From: Entonaema liquescens
Lineage: Eukaryota > Ascomycota > Sordariomycetes > Xylariales > Xylariaceae
DNA length: 64,000 bases
Assembly (NCBI GenBank): GCA_902805475.1
Contig: CADCSX010000001.1
Location: forward strand, 2,046,001-2,110,000
Direction of reading: 5' to 3'
Under the pieces are notes generated by a model that saw only the letters and a list, made by a program, of their open reading frames with translations, searched no databases and was not told where the DNA came from. Position numbers and translations under genes: made by a program. Of this stretch, positions 11,433 to 22,366 are shown piece after piece. The stretch's first letter is position 1. The number at the start of each line of letters is the position of its first letter.

Positions 11433-13550
11433 ATGGAGGAAGGTACGGCGGTGCCGTTACCGGCGACTATCGACCCTATATCGCGTCCAAGTTCGACTTC
11501 TTCGACGACGGCCTCGATAGCACAGTTTCCAGGAGTTTCCGCGTTGGCAGCAGCAGGATCAGCAGGATCAGCAACTAGTTCGCCGCAATTGAGGTGAGTT
11601 TTACACCTTAAACCATCACATATAATTTTCATATACCAAAGTCCTTTGGGGGAAAGGGGGGAATTATTACAGTGATGGTTTTATATCTCAGGAAGGTTTG
11701 CGACTTGCCAGAGTGAACAAAATAGAGATTCAACACCTAAGTGTACACTTGGCGGCGGTATTATCATCGTACCCCTTAGTCACTAGGAACGAATATGTGT
11801 CCTGCCAATGGTGCAGGTCTTGTTGACTTGCTTCCACGTACATGTTGACAACGGACTTCTCTATCCTGAGTCACGAGCATCGAACTGTTCATGGCAATTT
11901 AGTCGCAACTCTGGCCTTAAGAACGTGCTTGCTTTCGAACATAGCATACACTGGCTTTATCTATCATTCTAACCTGTGGATACCATATACAGAGCAACAA
12001 ATACACCAGCACCTCCGATGAATTCCTCCCCTGCAGCGCACGCTCCGACAGCGTCGGGTAATTTGGTGAGTTACTGAGTTCTATTATATCACCATATTTT
12101 CTCTTTTTCCCTTTTGAGCATGACGCGCATATCGGCTCGATATTTTTTTGTAATCAAGTTATGTATAGTTGGAGGGTAAGTGGAATGTTGCATTATGTTG
12201 CATTCTGCACCTGTTGATTTTTTAACCAAAAGGTTTACCGTTAACATGAAAGGTGGAAATGCCCCCTTCAATTCGGACATGGAACTTTTGGGAAATCGCA
12301 GGTACCCTTGTACAGACAAGGTTTGTACTGCGCTATGATTGGCTGCAACCTTATCAGCACCCACTTTCTAGAAATTCTTCAATCTTGCCCGTCTATCAGT
12401 TCTATCAGTTTTATCAATTCTATCTGTCTATCAATCAACTTATCCTTCCCTATCGATATCTATCTCCCCAGTTTCCCATCGCGATACTCTATCCCCCGAC
12501 ATAACCCTCTCTGAACTGAAAGCTTTAATACTCGAGTTTCAAGATGATGGCCTCACACCCCACGACGGCTGCAGGCGCTAACAGTGATTCTCCATCTACG
12601 CAGCCAACCTGCCAGAATTGCGGCACTTCAACCACTCCTCTATGGCGTCGCGACGAGACGGGATCCGTCCTGTGCAATGCCTGCGGTCTATTCTTGAAGC
12701 TGCACGGTCGTCCGCGCCCGATATCATTGAAGACCGATGTTATCAAGAGCCGAAATCGCGTCAAGACAATGCGCCCAGATATGCAGGTCAAGAAAAAGGT
12801 AAAGAATACGCCCCCTTTAAAACCCCGCCCGCGTAATGATGTTCGCATTGTGCTCACAACATGATACAGCAAAGCCTTCCTGCAGCTGCCAGCACCAACG
12901 GTAACAATTTTAATCATGACAATGCAACTGCCGCCCTCGCCGCTGTTCGCGCGAATCAACACAATGCCACAAACGGCCACGGTACAGACTCGCCCGTGTC
13001 GCGCACTGCGACCCCGTCTATATATGATCCCCATCTGACTGCTTTCCAAGCTATGGATCATTTCCAGTCGGATACTCTACCTCAGTACCCCATTCCCGAT
13101 GGCTCCCCTAGCCACCAGTCCCCTATGAATGGCGACCAGCATATTACCGATGTCCCCCAGACTCACGAACAGTTAATTGCCGCCAACTCCAGCCTCAAGA
13201 CGCGCGTTAGCGAGCTTGAACTCGTAAACGAGCTGTACAGGGGCCGATTACAACAGTTGGAACAGGACATGCAGACCGCTGACAATTACCGCCACTCTGC
13301 CGAGAACTCTGCGAAAGAAGCTGCTACAGAGCGCATGCAACGTGAAGAGATACAGCGACAATTAGAGGATAGCCATAGGCGAGAGAACATCCTCAAGAGA
13401 AGACTGGATGAGATGGAGCAAGAGAACCAGGAACTGAAGACGAAGGTAGAGGAATCAGAGTCTGAGCGTGCCGCGAAGAAGCCCAAGCTGGACGTGGACG
13501 AGCCTAAAGTCGAAGAAACAGAAGTGCCGACGCCTCAATCTGCATCCTAA
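11433..13550 (+). CDS. areB: GATA zinc-finger repressor with C-terminal coiled coil (areB / nreB / asd-4 type)
   Basis: Nuclear transcription factor of the AreB/NreB/ASD-4 group, which opposes AreA-type activators in nitrogen control and, in Neurospora, affects ascus development. Exons: up to 11593, 11993-12065, 12544-12798 and 12870-13550. The short form starting at 12544 has 311 residues. The long form from the first in-frame ATG (11433) has 389; the frame stays open back to 11247 without an ATG. In short-form numbering the zinc finger has Cys23, Cys26, Cys44 and Cys47 (CX2C-X17-CX2C) and is followed by GRPRPISLKTDVIKSRNR, the hallmark of this subgroup. A long coiled coil covers about residues 183-282, then a KKPK basic patch. 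The intron before 12544 carries a GATA-site cluster, suggesting an internal promoter. Confidence 0.92.
12393..12465 (-). promoter_or_regulatory. Cluster of seven HGATAR sites upstream of the areB short-form start
   Basis: Seven hexamers matching YTATCD (HGATAR on the minus strand) lie in 73 bp: 12393-12398, 12402-12407, 12411-12416, 12420-12425, 12428-12433, 12450-12455 and 12460-12465. Another (TTATCA) is at 12351-12356. The cluster ends 78 bp before the ATG at 12544, inside the last intron of the long transcript, in a pyrimidine-rich stretch. Known biology: GATA factors bind HGATAR, and areB-type genes yield several products. That this is an autoregulated or AreA-controlled internal promoter is inferred. 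Confidence 0.6.
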
Positions 13551-13624
13551 GGGGTAGCGTTGGAACCTTCTCGCTTACGTTCAGTGATACCTTTTTGCTA
13601 TTCGTCTCTTTCCTATCTGTAATA

Positions 13625-13873
13625 CTATCCCCTCACGACTTTCCTTGCGTTAATTTTTAGTTTCCATTGTTCCGCAAATACAGTGATAGGAGGATGCAGA
13701 GGCATATCGGACTTGGGCAGGTCTACGGCTTCATTAATTAGTTGATGTGGAACGAGGAACTCGCGGCGGTAGCCTTTCGCATTGGCACGGTCAAAATCTT
13801 GAGCAGTATTTTGAGGTGGATAAAGTTCATCATGATGATGGGACGGCTTGGTCTTTACGGCTATCAACCCCAT
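13625..13873 (-). CDS. Small hypothetical ORF overlapping the areB 3' region
   Basis: ATG-initiated frame of 82 codons antisense to the likely areB 3' UTR, with its stop 75 bp from the areB stop. The protein starts MGLIAVKTKPSHHHDELYPP and continues through NTAQDFDRANAKGYRREFL and VDLPKSDMPLHPPITVFAEQ, ending in a basic tail. It has no signal peptide or membrane segment. Composition and codon choice look coding-like, but I do not recognise a family. It could be one exon of a longer gene, or a chance frame. Confidence 0.3.
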   Translation of the reverse strand: MGLIAVKTKPSHHHDELYPPQNTAQDFDRANAKGYRREFLVPHQLINEAVDLPKSDMPLHPPITVFAEQWKLKINARKVVRG

Positions 13874-14336
13874 GGTAGTTACTAGGAGGATGGGGAAATA
13901 CGAAAGGAGTTTTAAGGAGTCACCAAAGCTGCCGGATACTAACCTACCAGCTAATGGTCAATAAAAGTTTAATTGCATTTCTGACAATGACGCCAGAACC
14001 TGTTGTTAGTCTACGATTATGTTGGCCCTAGGCTATGTACTGAGCCAAAGATAAACATCTTGAACACTTGGGCTTGAAGACGTGTATTGCATTCATACAA
14101 TAGTGTTTCGTATAGTGGACTAGTCGAGAGCAACAACTTGCGCTACTTGCTTGTATAGTCCTGAAATATTCTTGAAGCTAGGTGCTGCCCCTCAGCTTTC
14201 CCGGAAATGATATAGAATAGTTCACCTTTTACCAACAATTCCAGCATGGAGTAACAGGTGATTGTGACGAATTCTTTGCGTAGTAGTATTATATACATTG
14301 CGAGCGTAAATTTTGTAACCTGATGCTTGCTGCTCT
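13874..14336. other. Intergenic, nothing recognised
   Basis: AT-rich 460 bp with no supported gene. It may hold an upstream exon or the promoter of the small ORF ending at 13873. Confidence 0.4.
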
Positions 14337-14729
14337 CTATGTATTGTCATTCGTCTTATTGCCTTCTCCCGCTTTTGATTTGCCATTGAACCCCATTAGT
14401 TCACCAATGACGCCGCCCGGCTTGGGCACAGGGCACTCTCTTTCTTTCCTCGCCCTCGTAGCAACGCCGCCAGTCTCAGTAGCAACGCGCTCCAGATCCT
14501 CGCTTGGACTTTCGAACTGGACTATACCGTCCTTTACCACGGCAGGTTCTGGTTTCCTCCGCCGCCGCCGCCTCGTACCATCTGCGGCTATTTCTGAGTC
14601 GGCATAGGTCACCCGCGGCGCGGGACAAGGTAGGATGTGCGGGAGAGTTACGACGAAGAAGCTCGCTGCTATGGTCGTGGCGAACAGCGAGGAGGTCATC
14701 CGCGACCGCGGGTGTAGGTGCGGCGGCAT
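14337..14729 (-). CDS. Small single-pass membrane protein, unknown function
   Basis: Uninterrupted 130-codon frame starting at ATG 14729, markedly GC-richer than its flanks, as real exons in this window are. Residues 1-11 are basic (MPPHLHPRSRM). One hydrophobic segment follows at about residues 12-33 (SSLFATTIAASFFVVTLPHI), compatible with a mitochondrial inner-membrane anchor or an N-terminal signal-anchor. A run of five arginines at residues 53-57 follows, then EPAVVKDGIVQF. Near the C-terminus is the motif RECPVPKPGGVIGELMGF, which looks conserved but which I cannot tie to a named family. It is divergent from PPG1, 850 bp away. Function unknown. Confidence 0.6.
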   Translation of the reverse strand: MPPHLHPRSRMTSSLFATTIAASFFVVTLPHILPCPAPRVTYADSEIAADGTRRRRRRKPEPAVVKDGIVQFESPSEDLERVATETGGVATRARKERECPVPKPGGVIGELMGFNGKSKAGEGNKTNDNT

Positions 14730-15580
14730 AGTTTGGGGCGGGTTGCGGGAGGAGTCAAGCTATAACTTGGGAAAGATGTATTAGCGGCTAGTCTTCTTTT
14801 ATAGATATAAGCTTAAAATTTGTCAATTGGCTTGGTAGAGCTAAAAACATACTTATATTATGCCTATATGGGCTTACGGCATGACGGTTGGAAGTAGGAG
14901 GCGGGGATATAGGTGAGGGCTACGATTCTCGTCGCCGTTGTTTAAGGTAATGCATTCATAGAAGAAATAACTACATCAACTCAAGCTTCAATACCAAATC
15001 CAATGGACCCGATTCGCGGCGTCACCCGAGGAATTGCCAGTTAGACTGAGCGATGCTAGTATAGTGGGACGATTTATGGGACTTATCAACTTTTTTACAT
15101 AGTATATTACCTAAGATAGTTATACAATTACATAATCCTTCAAACATAGGTACAAACCAGGTGCCAGTAACGGGTTTTTTACAAGGTTAGGAAGGACTAG
15201 CAAGGGGGAAGCTGCAGGCAATTGAGGGACCCGCTGAAATGACTTCAGAAAATTGAGTGCCGGTGCCAGTTCGCGCCCAGTGCCCGGAATACATATTTTC
15301 TAATTTTGGATTGTCGACTGTGACATGCCGCACGCGACGAACCTGTCGCGAACCGCCATCCCCCCGTATTCCCCCATTGCATATCATAAGAGAAGAAACA
15401 TATCGCATATCGCAACCACAAGTAGTAGTCTACATCTACATACACTTTCTTAGGTCTACTAATTATTCCGATAATGTTATGAAAACGACGATTTAATATC
15501 GAAAATCAACCTCCCCCTTGGCTCGGCGTTAGCTTCCATTGCAGCCTCGGTTTTATCCCTTAACTTTCTCAACCGTAGAT
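14730..15580. other. Divergent promoter region of the small membrane protein gene and PPG1
   Basis: AT-rich; no coding or RNA gene recognised. Short frames on both strands at 15187-15500 have no recognisable content. Confidence 0.5.
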
Positions 15581-17047
15581 ATGAGCGACCTCGATAAGTA
15601 CGATTCATTCCGGAGTATTGACGCAGCCGCGGAGTATGTGTGGTGTGTGCTAACCACATGTATATATACACAGAGCAATCGCTCAACTCCGAGCATGTCG
15701 TCCGATACCAGAGGCGCAAGTTAGGGAACTTTGCCATAAAGCCCGAGAGCTCTTGATTGAGGAAGGCAATGTCGTTACAGTCGCGGCTCCCGTAACGGTA
15801 CACCTTAGTCCAACCCGATAATATAATTCCAGATATATTTCTGACATAATGCGCGTAGATATGCGGCGATATTCACGGACAGTTTCACGATCTGATGGAA
15901 CTCTTTAGGGTTGGAGGCGATCCACCAGATACAAACTACCTCTTCATGGGTACATATTTTCCAAACTCCTTCTCCATCTCTTACCACACGACATCTCTAA
16001 CCTTAGTTTACTCATATAGGTGACTTCGTCGACCGTGGCTTTTACTCATTAGAATCTTTCCTCCTACTTCTCTGCCTAAAAGTCCGATATCCCGATCGTA
16101 TGACCCTGATTAGGGGCAACCACGAATCTCGTCAGATCACGACAGTTTATGGATTCTACGATGAGTGCCTTCGGAAGTATGGCAGCGCTAATGTGTGGAG
16201 GTATTGTTGCGATGTTTTTGACTACCTCGCTCTAGGAGCTATAGTACTCAACGCGTCGAACACCCTCTCGCCACCCAATGAGATGACACCTAGCGCAGAA
16301 TATACCGAGCAAGATATTGAGATTGAGGTATGCAATGCGGATGGGGATATCATGAGCCGGTTTTCGAGGCGAAACAGTGATCAGTCCATAGACCGCGAAC
16401 GAAAGAGTCCTAACGGAACTCAACCTAAGACTGGCCCGCCAGGGTCCGGCGCGTCAGGTGCCAGTGGTGGCACCATTGGAAATCCTACCGGAGCGGTTTT
16501 ATGTGTGCATGGCGGTCTGTCGCCTTTGATCGATACGGTGGATAAGATCCGTCTACTAGATCGCAAACAAGAAGTACCTCATGAGGGTGCCATGTGCGAC
16601 CTTTTATGGTCTGATCCGGACGAGATTGACGGCTGGGGCCTTTCACCGCGCGGCGCAGGCTTTCTATTTGGCGCGGATATTGTCAAGGTCTTCAACCACA
16701 AGAACGACCTTTCGCTCATTGCGCGCGCCCATCAGCTTGTTATGGAAGGATTTAAGGAAATGTTTGATGCAAGCATTGTCACAGTTTGGTCGGCGCCCAA
16801 CTACTGTTACAGATGCGGCAACGTGGCCGCTGTTCTAGAGTTGTCCGAAGACCCGACTGGAGAGAGCTTCTTCGCACGCAACAATGGAGATGTGGGCCGG
16901 AGCGACGGCGGAGTAGAAGGTGTTATGATGGAGAGCGAGAAGAGGCTCAAGAGCGGCCCAGCAAGGAGATATCGCGTATTTCAGGCCGCACCACAGGACT
17001 CCAGGGGTATGCCCGCCAAGAAGCCGGTAGCAGATTACTTCCTATAG
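15581..17047 (+). CDS. PPG1: PP2A-like serine/threonine phosphatase catalytic subunit PPG1
   Basis: PPP-family phosphatase, the PPG1/PPG-1 catalytic subunit associated in fungi with the STRIPAK (yeast Far) complex in cell fusion and development. Exons 15581-15597, 15674-15797, 15859-15949 and 16020-17047 give 419 residues. The N-terminus is MSDLDKAIAQLRACRPIPEA. The metal-binding motifs are all present: GDIHG at residues 50-54, GDFVDRG at 78-84 and RGNHE at 109-113, with LCVHGGLSP and SAPNYCYRCGN downstream. The C-terminus ends DYFL, the carboxymethylated PP2A tail. An insertion of about 80 residues (roughly 155-234, rich in Ser, Gly and charged residues) separates DYLALGAIVL from GAVLCVHGG, where PP2A has a short loop. 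Exon 1 encodes under six residues. Confidence 0.95.
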
Positions 17048-17714
17048 GGGTTCCTGGCGTCAGGGCTGGATTGTATAATACGAAATGGTTGGCAACGAAA
17101 CGAAAGTAGCATTCCGCTTAGCACGGACATCAAGAGTGTTTTTACCTCCTTGGTACGATACCTGGCGGAGTTCCGGTGACAGATGAAAGAAAGAAACAGT
17201 TTTCGGATTAATGAATTGGCGTATTCTGGTCTCCATGAGAATAGATTCAACGAAGATATCCAGATAATTATACTAGGATATGTTCCTATGCAACTACCCA
17301 GCACATTTCGTCACAAGTGAACAGGACAAGGTGAACCAGTGTTTAAGGAACAACAATACTAAAATTTATTCATTTTACAAAGGAAACAAGAAAAGCTCTA
17401 CTATGTAGATGTGTAAGTGCCTCCTGCACAATATCTAAGCAATCTCTCCCCATCGTACACTCCCCCCAACTCAACTCCATAAACTCCTACTAGTCCTAAC
17501 ATCTCTCCTATTTCATATAATGTATGCGTTACTCAGGTCTCCGACGAGCGTCTAATCCATCCAATCCATCCACCTACCCATAGTCCTCCAACCAATGCCC
17601 CTCGTGTCTATACAAGGTATAGCTACTACCTACATAAACCCCCTTTAATAAAGAAAGAAACTGCCCATCCCCCCCGTCCCATTCCGTATCCTTCACCACA
17701 AGCCTCGACCTTAT
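17048..17714. other. Convergent 3' region between PPG1 and the 1508-residue gene
   Basis: About 670 bp of AT-rich 3' flank, with C-rich patches near 17455-17475 and 17638-17690. No gene seen. Confidence 0.5.
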
Positions 17715-20700
17715 TTATATCCATGCCACATTAGTACCCTGGCCATATGCGGGGACCGTCATAGTGCCTTCGAGAGGAAGCGCCGCCACCGCGAGCGGCG
17801 CGCGGGGCCCGGGCAGCTGGCTGAACAGCTTCTGGGCGAGCGCCGCCCGCCGGTACGCCTGCATCAGGTACTGCAGGTCCGGCCAGCCGTCGCTTCCCGG
17901 GATCGGCGGCCCGAGCTCCTTCGTCTTGCTGCCCCGGCGCGTGCGCTTGCGCCCCGCGTCCGACCCCTCGCTGTCCGACTTGCGCAACCGCTTGTTGCCC
18001 GCCCCGTCCGACGAGTCCGCGAGAGATCGCTTGCGGTCCACGTCCAGCTTCACGACGTTCCGCCCGCCGGGACCTGTGGTCGGGACTGTGGCGGGAGCCG
18101 GAGGTAGAGGCACAAAGAGCGACTTGCGCCGCTCCGTGCGCGGCGTCGGCTTGCGCTTCGGCGAAGGACGGTCGGGCGTCTGCTTCTGCGGCGTCAGGAC
18201 CGGTTCCGCTTTGGGCTGGGGGCCCGGTCGGGGCGGCGGGTTCGGCTCCGTCTGCGGCATGTATATCGGACGGGGCTGGACCGTCGGTCTTATGGGCCCT
18301 TCTTGCGGCTTCGGGGTAGGCGGTTGGTCGAAAAGACGACCGCGGTGCGGGCCTAGGACCGGGGTCAGGTTGGTGGGCGTGATGATGGGCACCGTGGCTT
18401 GTTGCTGCGGGTTGGGTGACCGGTAGCTGGGGATGTATCGCCGCTCCGGGCCCCGCTCGCCTTGCATGTTCCGGTATGTCCCTTCTACTGGGCTCTGCGC
18501 TTGGTGGAGAACCTCGGGCCCCCCTCTGGGTGTCTGTAGGGTAGTCGGGGGAGTGGGGTTGTAGAATATGCTATTCGGGTCATTTTTCTCACGCTGCAAT
18601 ACGGTCGAGTTCGGCTGATAAGCATGAGTGGGAGCAGTGTTGTTGGGTGAGTTGTTGGCGGGCTTCTTCGGGGACTTGGCTTGGGCCTCTTCTTCTCGTA
18701 TCTGTTTGGCTCTCAAATACTTAAGAAAGGCAGTGGTCATGGCTATTGGGCCGGTGTCTGTGAGTGAATCTTCATCTTCTTCTTCGTCGTCGTCGTCGTC
18801 GTCGTCATCCTCGTCGAAAACCTGAGCGACGCTACTAATTGCCTGAGCGGCGCCATCTAGAATCAGTTGGCTATCACTAGAATCATAAAAACGGAATGCT
18901 AGCTGTCTTACCTGTTTTGTCCTCATCCTCGTCCTCATCCTTCGTCTGCCTAGACATCAAATGAAATCGGAGCGCGTCTCGTCTGATCTTGTAAAATTGG
19001 TCCTCCGCCCCCTTCCAGTCCGACTTGCTTTTGTCGTCGAGCGTTTTCAAGAACGCCTCGTACCTGTCGTCTACGAGGCCGGCCCAGTCACTCCAGTCCC
19101 AGCTGGTAGGATGCTGGGATAATCTCGAGCCCTTCTTCCGGTTCTTCGGCTTAGTCACTCCTCCGGAGATAGTTGCTTTCTTGTCTGAAGTTTTGCTCTT
19201 GGGGGTGGATGCGCTCTGCCCGGCTTGGCTGGTGGACTCCTTGACAGGCGCCTCTGAGGGGACCTCAGGTTCTTGTTCCTCAACCGGGATGCCTGATAAA
19301 CGATTTATGGAAGCTTGAATAATCCCGTAGTCCCTCTGAGCCTGACTCATTGTTGGTTTTCTTTCTCCCGGGAGCGCGTTGTAATAGTCAAAGAACGTCA
19401 TACTCGCAATATCTGCCATGCTAAAGTGTCTAGGGTCCATAGGGGGCTTGACACTCGAAGACGTCGACACCGATGGCTTGGCTGGAGTTGTTTTAGCCTT
19501 GGGTCGAGACTGGCTTGAGGTTCCTATATTCTTAAACATTTCGTCGAGATAAGCGGGACGCTTGTAGGGCCCACCGTGCCCTTTTTTACCCTTTTCTACT
19601 GATTGGAGGATAAGATCATAGTTTGCCTTCGCGGCTACTCTGTCGAGTCGGAGGCGCGGCGGCAGGGAACTAAGATATTGTTCGAAGGTCATCTGTGGTA
19701 TCTCATTCCAAGACCAACTACGGAGGTAGCTTGGAGTCTCCGCCAATCGCTTAGTACGGGGAGTCTTAGCCGGAGTTGCTGGAGCCGGGTTGGTCCTTGG
19801 GCCCCGGAGAGGGTGTCGGCGATAAGGGACTACGCGGGAACTGGCAGGGTATGTACGCCCACCGGGTGGTGTAGACTCCTCCGCCGCCAAGTCAACGACG
19901 GAGCCACCCTTTTCGGAAGGAAGCCGGAGTCGACCGGCATTGTTGTAACGAGACGTACGAGGACGAGGTGGATGAGGAGGGTCAGGGCTTTCAGCCCCAG
20001 ATTCTTCTTGATCCAAGTTGACAGCGGGGTAGCCAGCACGATGTTGACTGGTTTGTTGAGGCTGATCTTCGGTGCGAGTAGACAGGCCCGCACTTAAAGG
20101 ATATACGATTTGATCCTCAGGCCGAACATTAGGCCGAACCTGAAACTTACGAGGTTGAGATCCAGCCTGGGCAACCTGAGACCCGGTACCTCGGGATGTG
20201 TTGATGGTACCCTGATTCTGCTGGACAGGTACGTCTGAAGGAATAGGATCTTCGCCGAAGTTTTGCGGAGCGCCCACGAGAACTCTGGTGATCCCGGGTG
20301 CCGGATGGTCGCCAGGCAAGTTACCGGGTGCCCAACTTAAGATATAGGTAGGAATATCCTTTTTACCTTCGAGCCTCTTGGTATATTTATAAATCTCGTG
20401 AGCCGGTGGTGGCCGCCGGATAACGTTTTCCGTACCCACACCGATATTTTCCTCCCACTTTCGACCTCTTAAGTTGTCGATTTCCGTGTCCAAGTCCCAG
20501 ATTAGCTTGTTGTATGACTGGATCTGAAGGTTGTTGTCTTGTATAGTCGGTGCGTCGCCTGGATCGCCTCCGTCGAGCTCGTCATTCTCGTCGGTATATT
20601 CTTGGAGACGCTCCAAGTATCTGTGACGCATTTTATGGAGTATTCGTAGACTTTGTCCTACGCTCGTAGGTGTTTCAGTCTGGGTTGGGGGAACATTAGT

Positions 20701-22366
20701 TGGTGATGTTGTTGGAGTCTCGGCTTCTCCAACCTCTTTGGTCGCGTGAATCTCTGGATCCGTGCCCGAGTTGTCAGCGCTCTGTTCCTCTGTTGACAGG
20801 ACACCTTCCTCTGGCCGGGCCGGGCTTGTCTGGGGTGGTGTGGCTACCCCCTGAACCTGCTTGACCTTGCTCTCCGTTGTACGTCGGGTTTTCCGTATTG
20901 GCCGTGGTGACTCGGGGAACGCATCCAACCCCTGAGCTTTGTATTTCGCGCTTGCGTCGTCGATTTGCGCAATGAGGTCGACCCAATAACCATCTAGCGC
21001 TCTTCGTAAGCGCAGACGGCTTTGGACGATTTCCTTATGGGCCTGCGAAGGGGGGTGCCAGCTGAGCCGGTATCGATCAAATTCTGCCCAGATCTCCTCT
21101 TGCCTCCTCAGGCATTCTAGAAATCCCCTCTCCTCATACAACAAATCACCAATGTCTGTATTATCTGGATCCAGGTCCAGGAGCCTATTGCAGAGGAGAA
21201 TCCTAATGATGTGACCGACCATATCGTCGAAAACATCCGCTAGTGCCTCGGTGAATCTGTCGTTCGCGAAGTCCGGGTTACTAAGGAATTCAATATATCG
21301 GGCAGGGCCAGCATTACGGGGCTTAATATATCGCGTGGTAAATGCTAGCCCGTTGAGCCTGCCCGTATCAACCACCTGCCCAAGCTCCTGCATCAGCGCC
21401 CTAATTTGTTCGATGTTTTGATTCGTTTTGGCATCTTCATACTGCGGAGTACGCTTATTCATCACCTCAGTGAGTCGAGCCGAGCACATATTGCGTGTTT
21501 TATCATCCAGATCCTCAGAGGGATACATCAGAGGCCCCTTGGATTGTAGATCTTCAAGCTTGTCGGCAATCTCGTATGTCTCCATGTTTGCACATACTCT
21601 GGACTCTCCCCACATTTGTCTTGGTTTCGTCCACATGAGACCAAGTCGGTTCTTTAGATCCTGGCTCCTCTTCTTAGGCTCCCCTGAACTAGAGCCTACA
21701 TCCGAAGAGACTGGAGTACCACCACCCCGGAGTCTGCCGAACCCACCTCCCCCTAATTTTCTTTTAACATCGTTGAAGGATGGTTTCTGACCAAGGGGTT
21801 CCTGACTCATGGCAGACATGTCGAATGAAGGATCTACGTAGCGAGGCGAAAAATTCCGTTGATGATTGGAGTCGACATCCTCATTAGACCGGAAAAGATC
21901 AATATGTTGCTGCATACCAATCGCATCGAGGGCCCTCTCTATGAATTTGAAAAGCCTCGCCGACTGTGCAGATGATCCATCGAATCCTGGGCGCACCTTG
22001 TAGTATCTCTCACATTCTTGAATGATATCTTGAAATTCTTTATTGACAGCCAGCTTCTCTTTATTAGGGCCATACCAAACTCCCGCTCTGGGCGGAGTAG
22101 CGTCGTTAGCAACCGTGGCCATGCTAGCTAGAGGATATTCTAAGCCGGACATTGGAACATCTTCAATGTCCTCGTCATCACTCAACCCTCCTCTAAAGGG
22201 GTTAATATGGACCGGCTCCGGCCTATTATACCGAGAAATTGACCGATTCCCTTCGGAGTACGGGCCGAGTCCATAATCATCCTATTTTGCTTCGTTAGAC
22301 AGACTCCAATGTAGTTAAGACGTAGTATATATTCGCATAGAGTATGCTTACCCCGGGTACATCCAT
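17715..22366 (-). CDS. Large orphan protein (1508 aa) with three degenerate W-MTF-Y repeats
   Basis: Exons 22366-22352 (MDVPG only), 22281-18912 and 18856-17715. The junctions are GT-AG and in phase; the long frame itself has no ATG at its 5' end, so the tiny first exon is needed. I do not recognise the family. The N-terminal ~450 residues are mixed and partly helical (RYIKPRNAGPARYIEFLSNP, QEEIWAEFDRYRLSWHPP). Residues ~450-850 are disordered, rich in Pro, Thr, Ser and Gln. Three related ~45-residue units occur at about 858-905, 954-1000 and 1062-1110, sharing hydrophobic-x2-MTF-x2-Y-x3-LP followed by A-x3-Y-x2-I. The C-terminal 380 residues are Pro/Arg-rich with a run of eight Asp and nuclear-localisation-like basic clusters (KRKPTPRTERRK). 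Nuclear location is inferred; function unknown. Confidence 0.85.

Noticed and set aside
12253..12514. Two overlapping plus-strand frames in the areB intron
   Set aside because: They translate the repetitive pyrimidine-rich GATA-site region and begin at ATGs without conserved content; treated as intron and promoter.
17764..18426. Long plus-strand frame of 220 codons
   Set aside because: Shadow of the GC-rich, Pro/Arg-coding last exon of the 1508-residue gene; its Gly/Arg/Ser composition mirrors the opposite strand.
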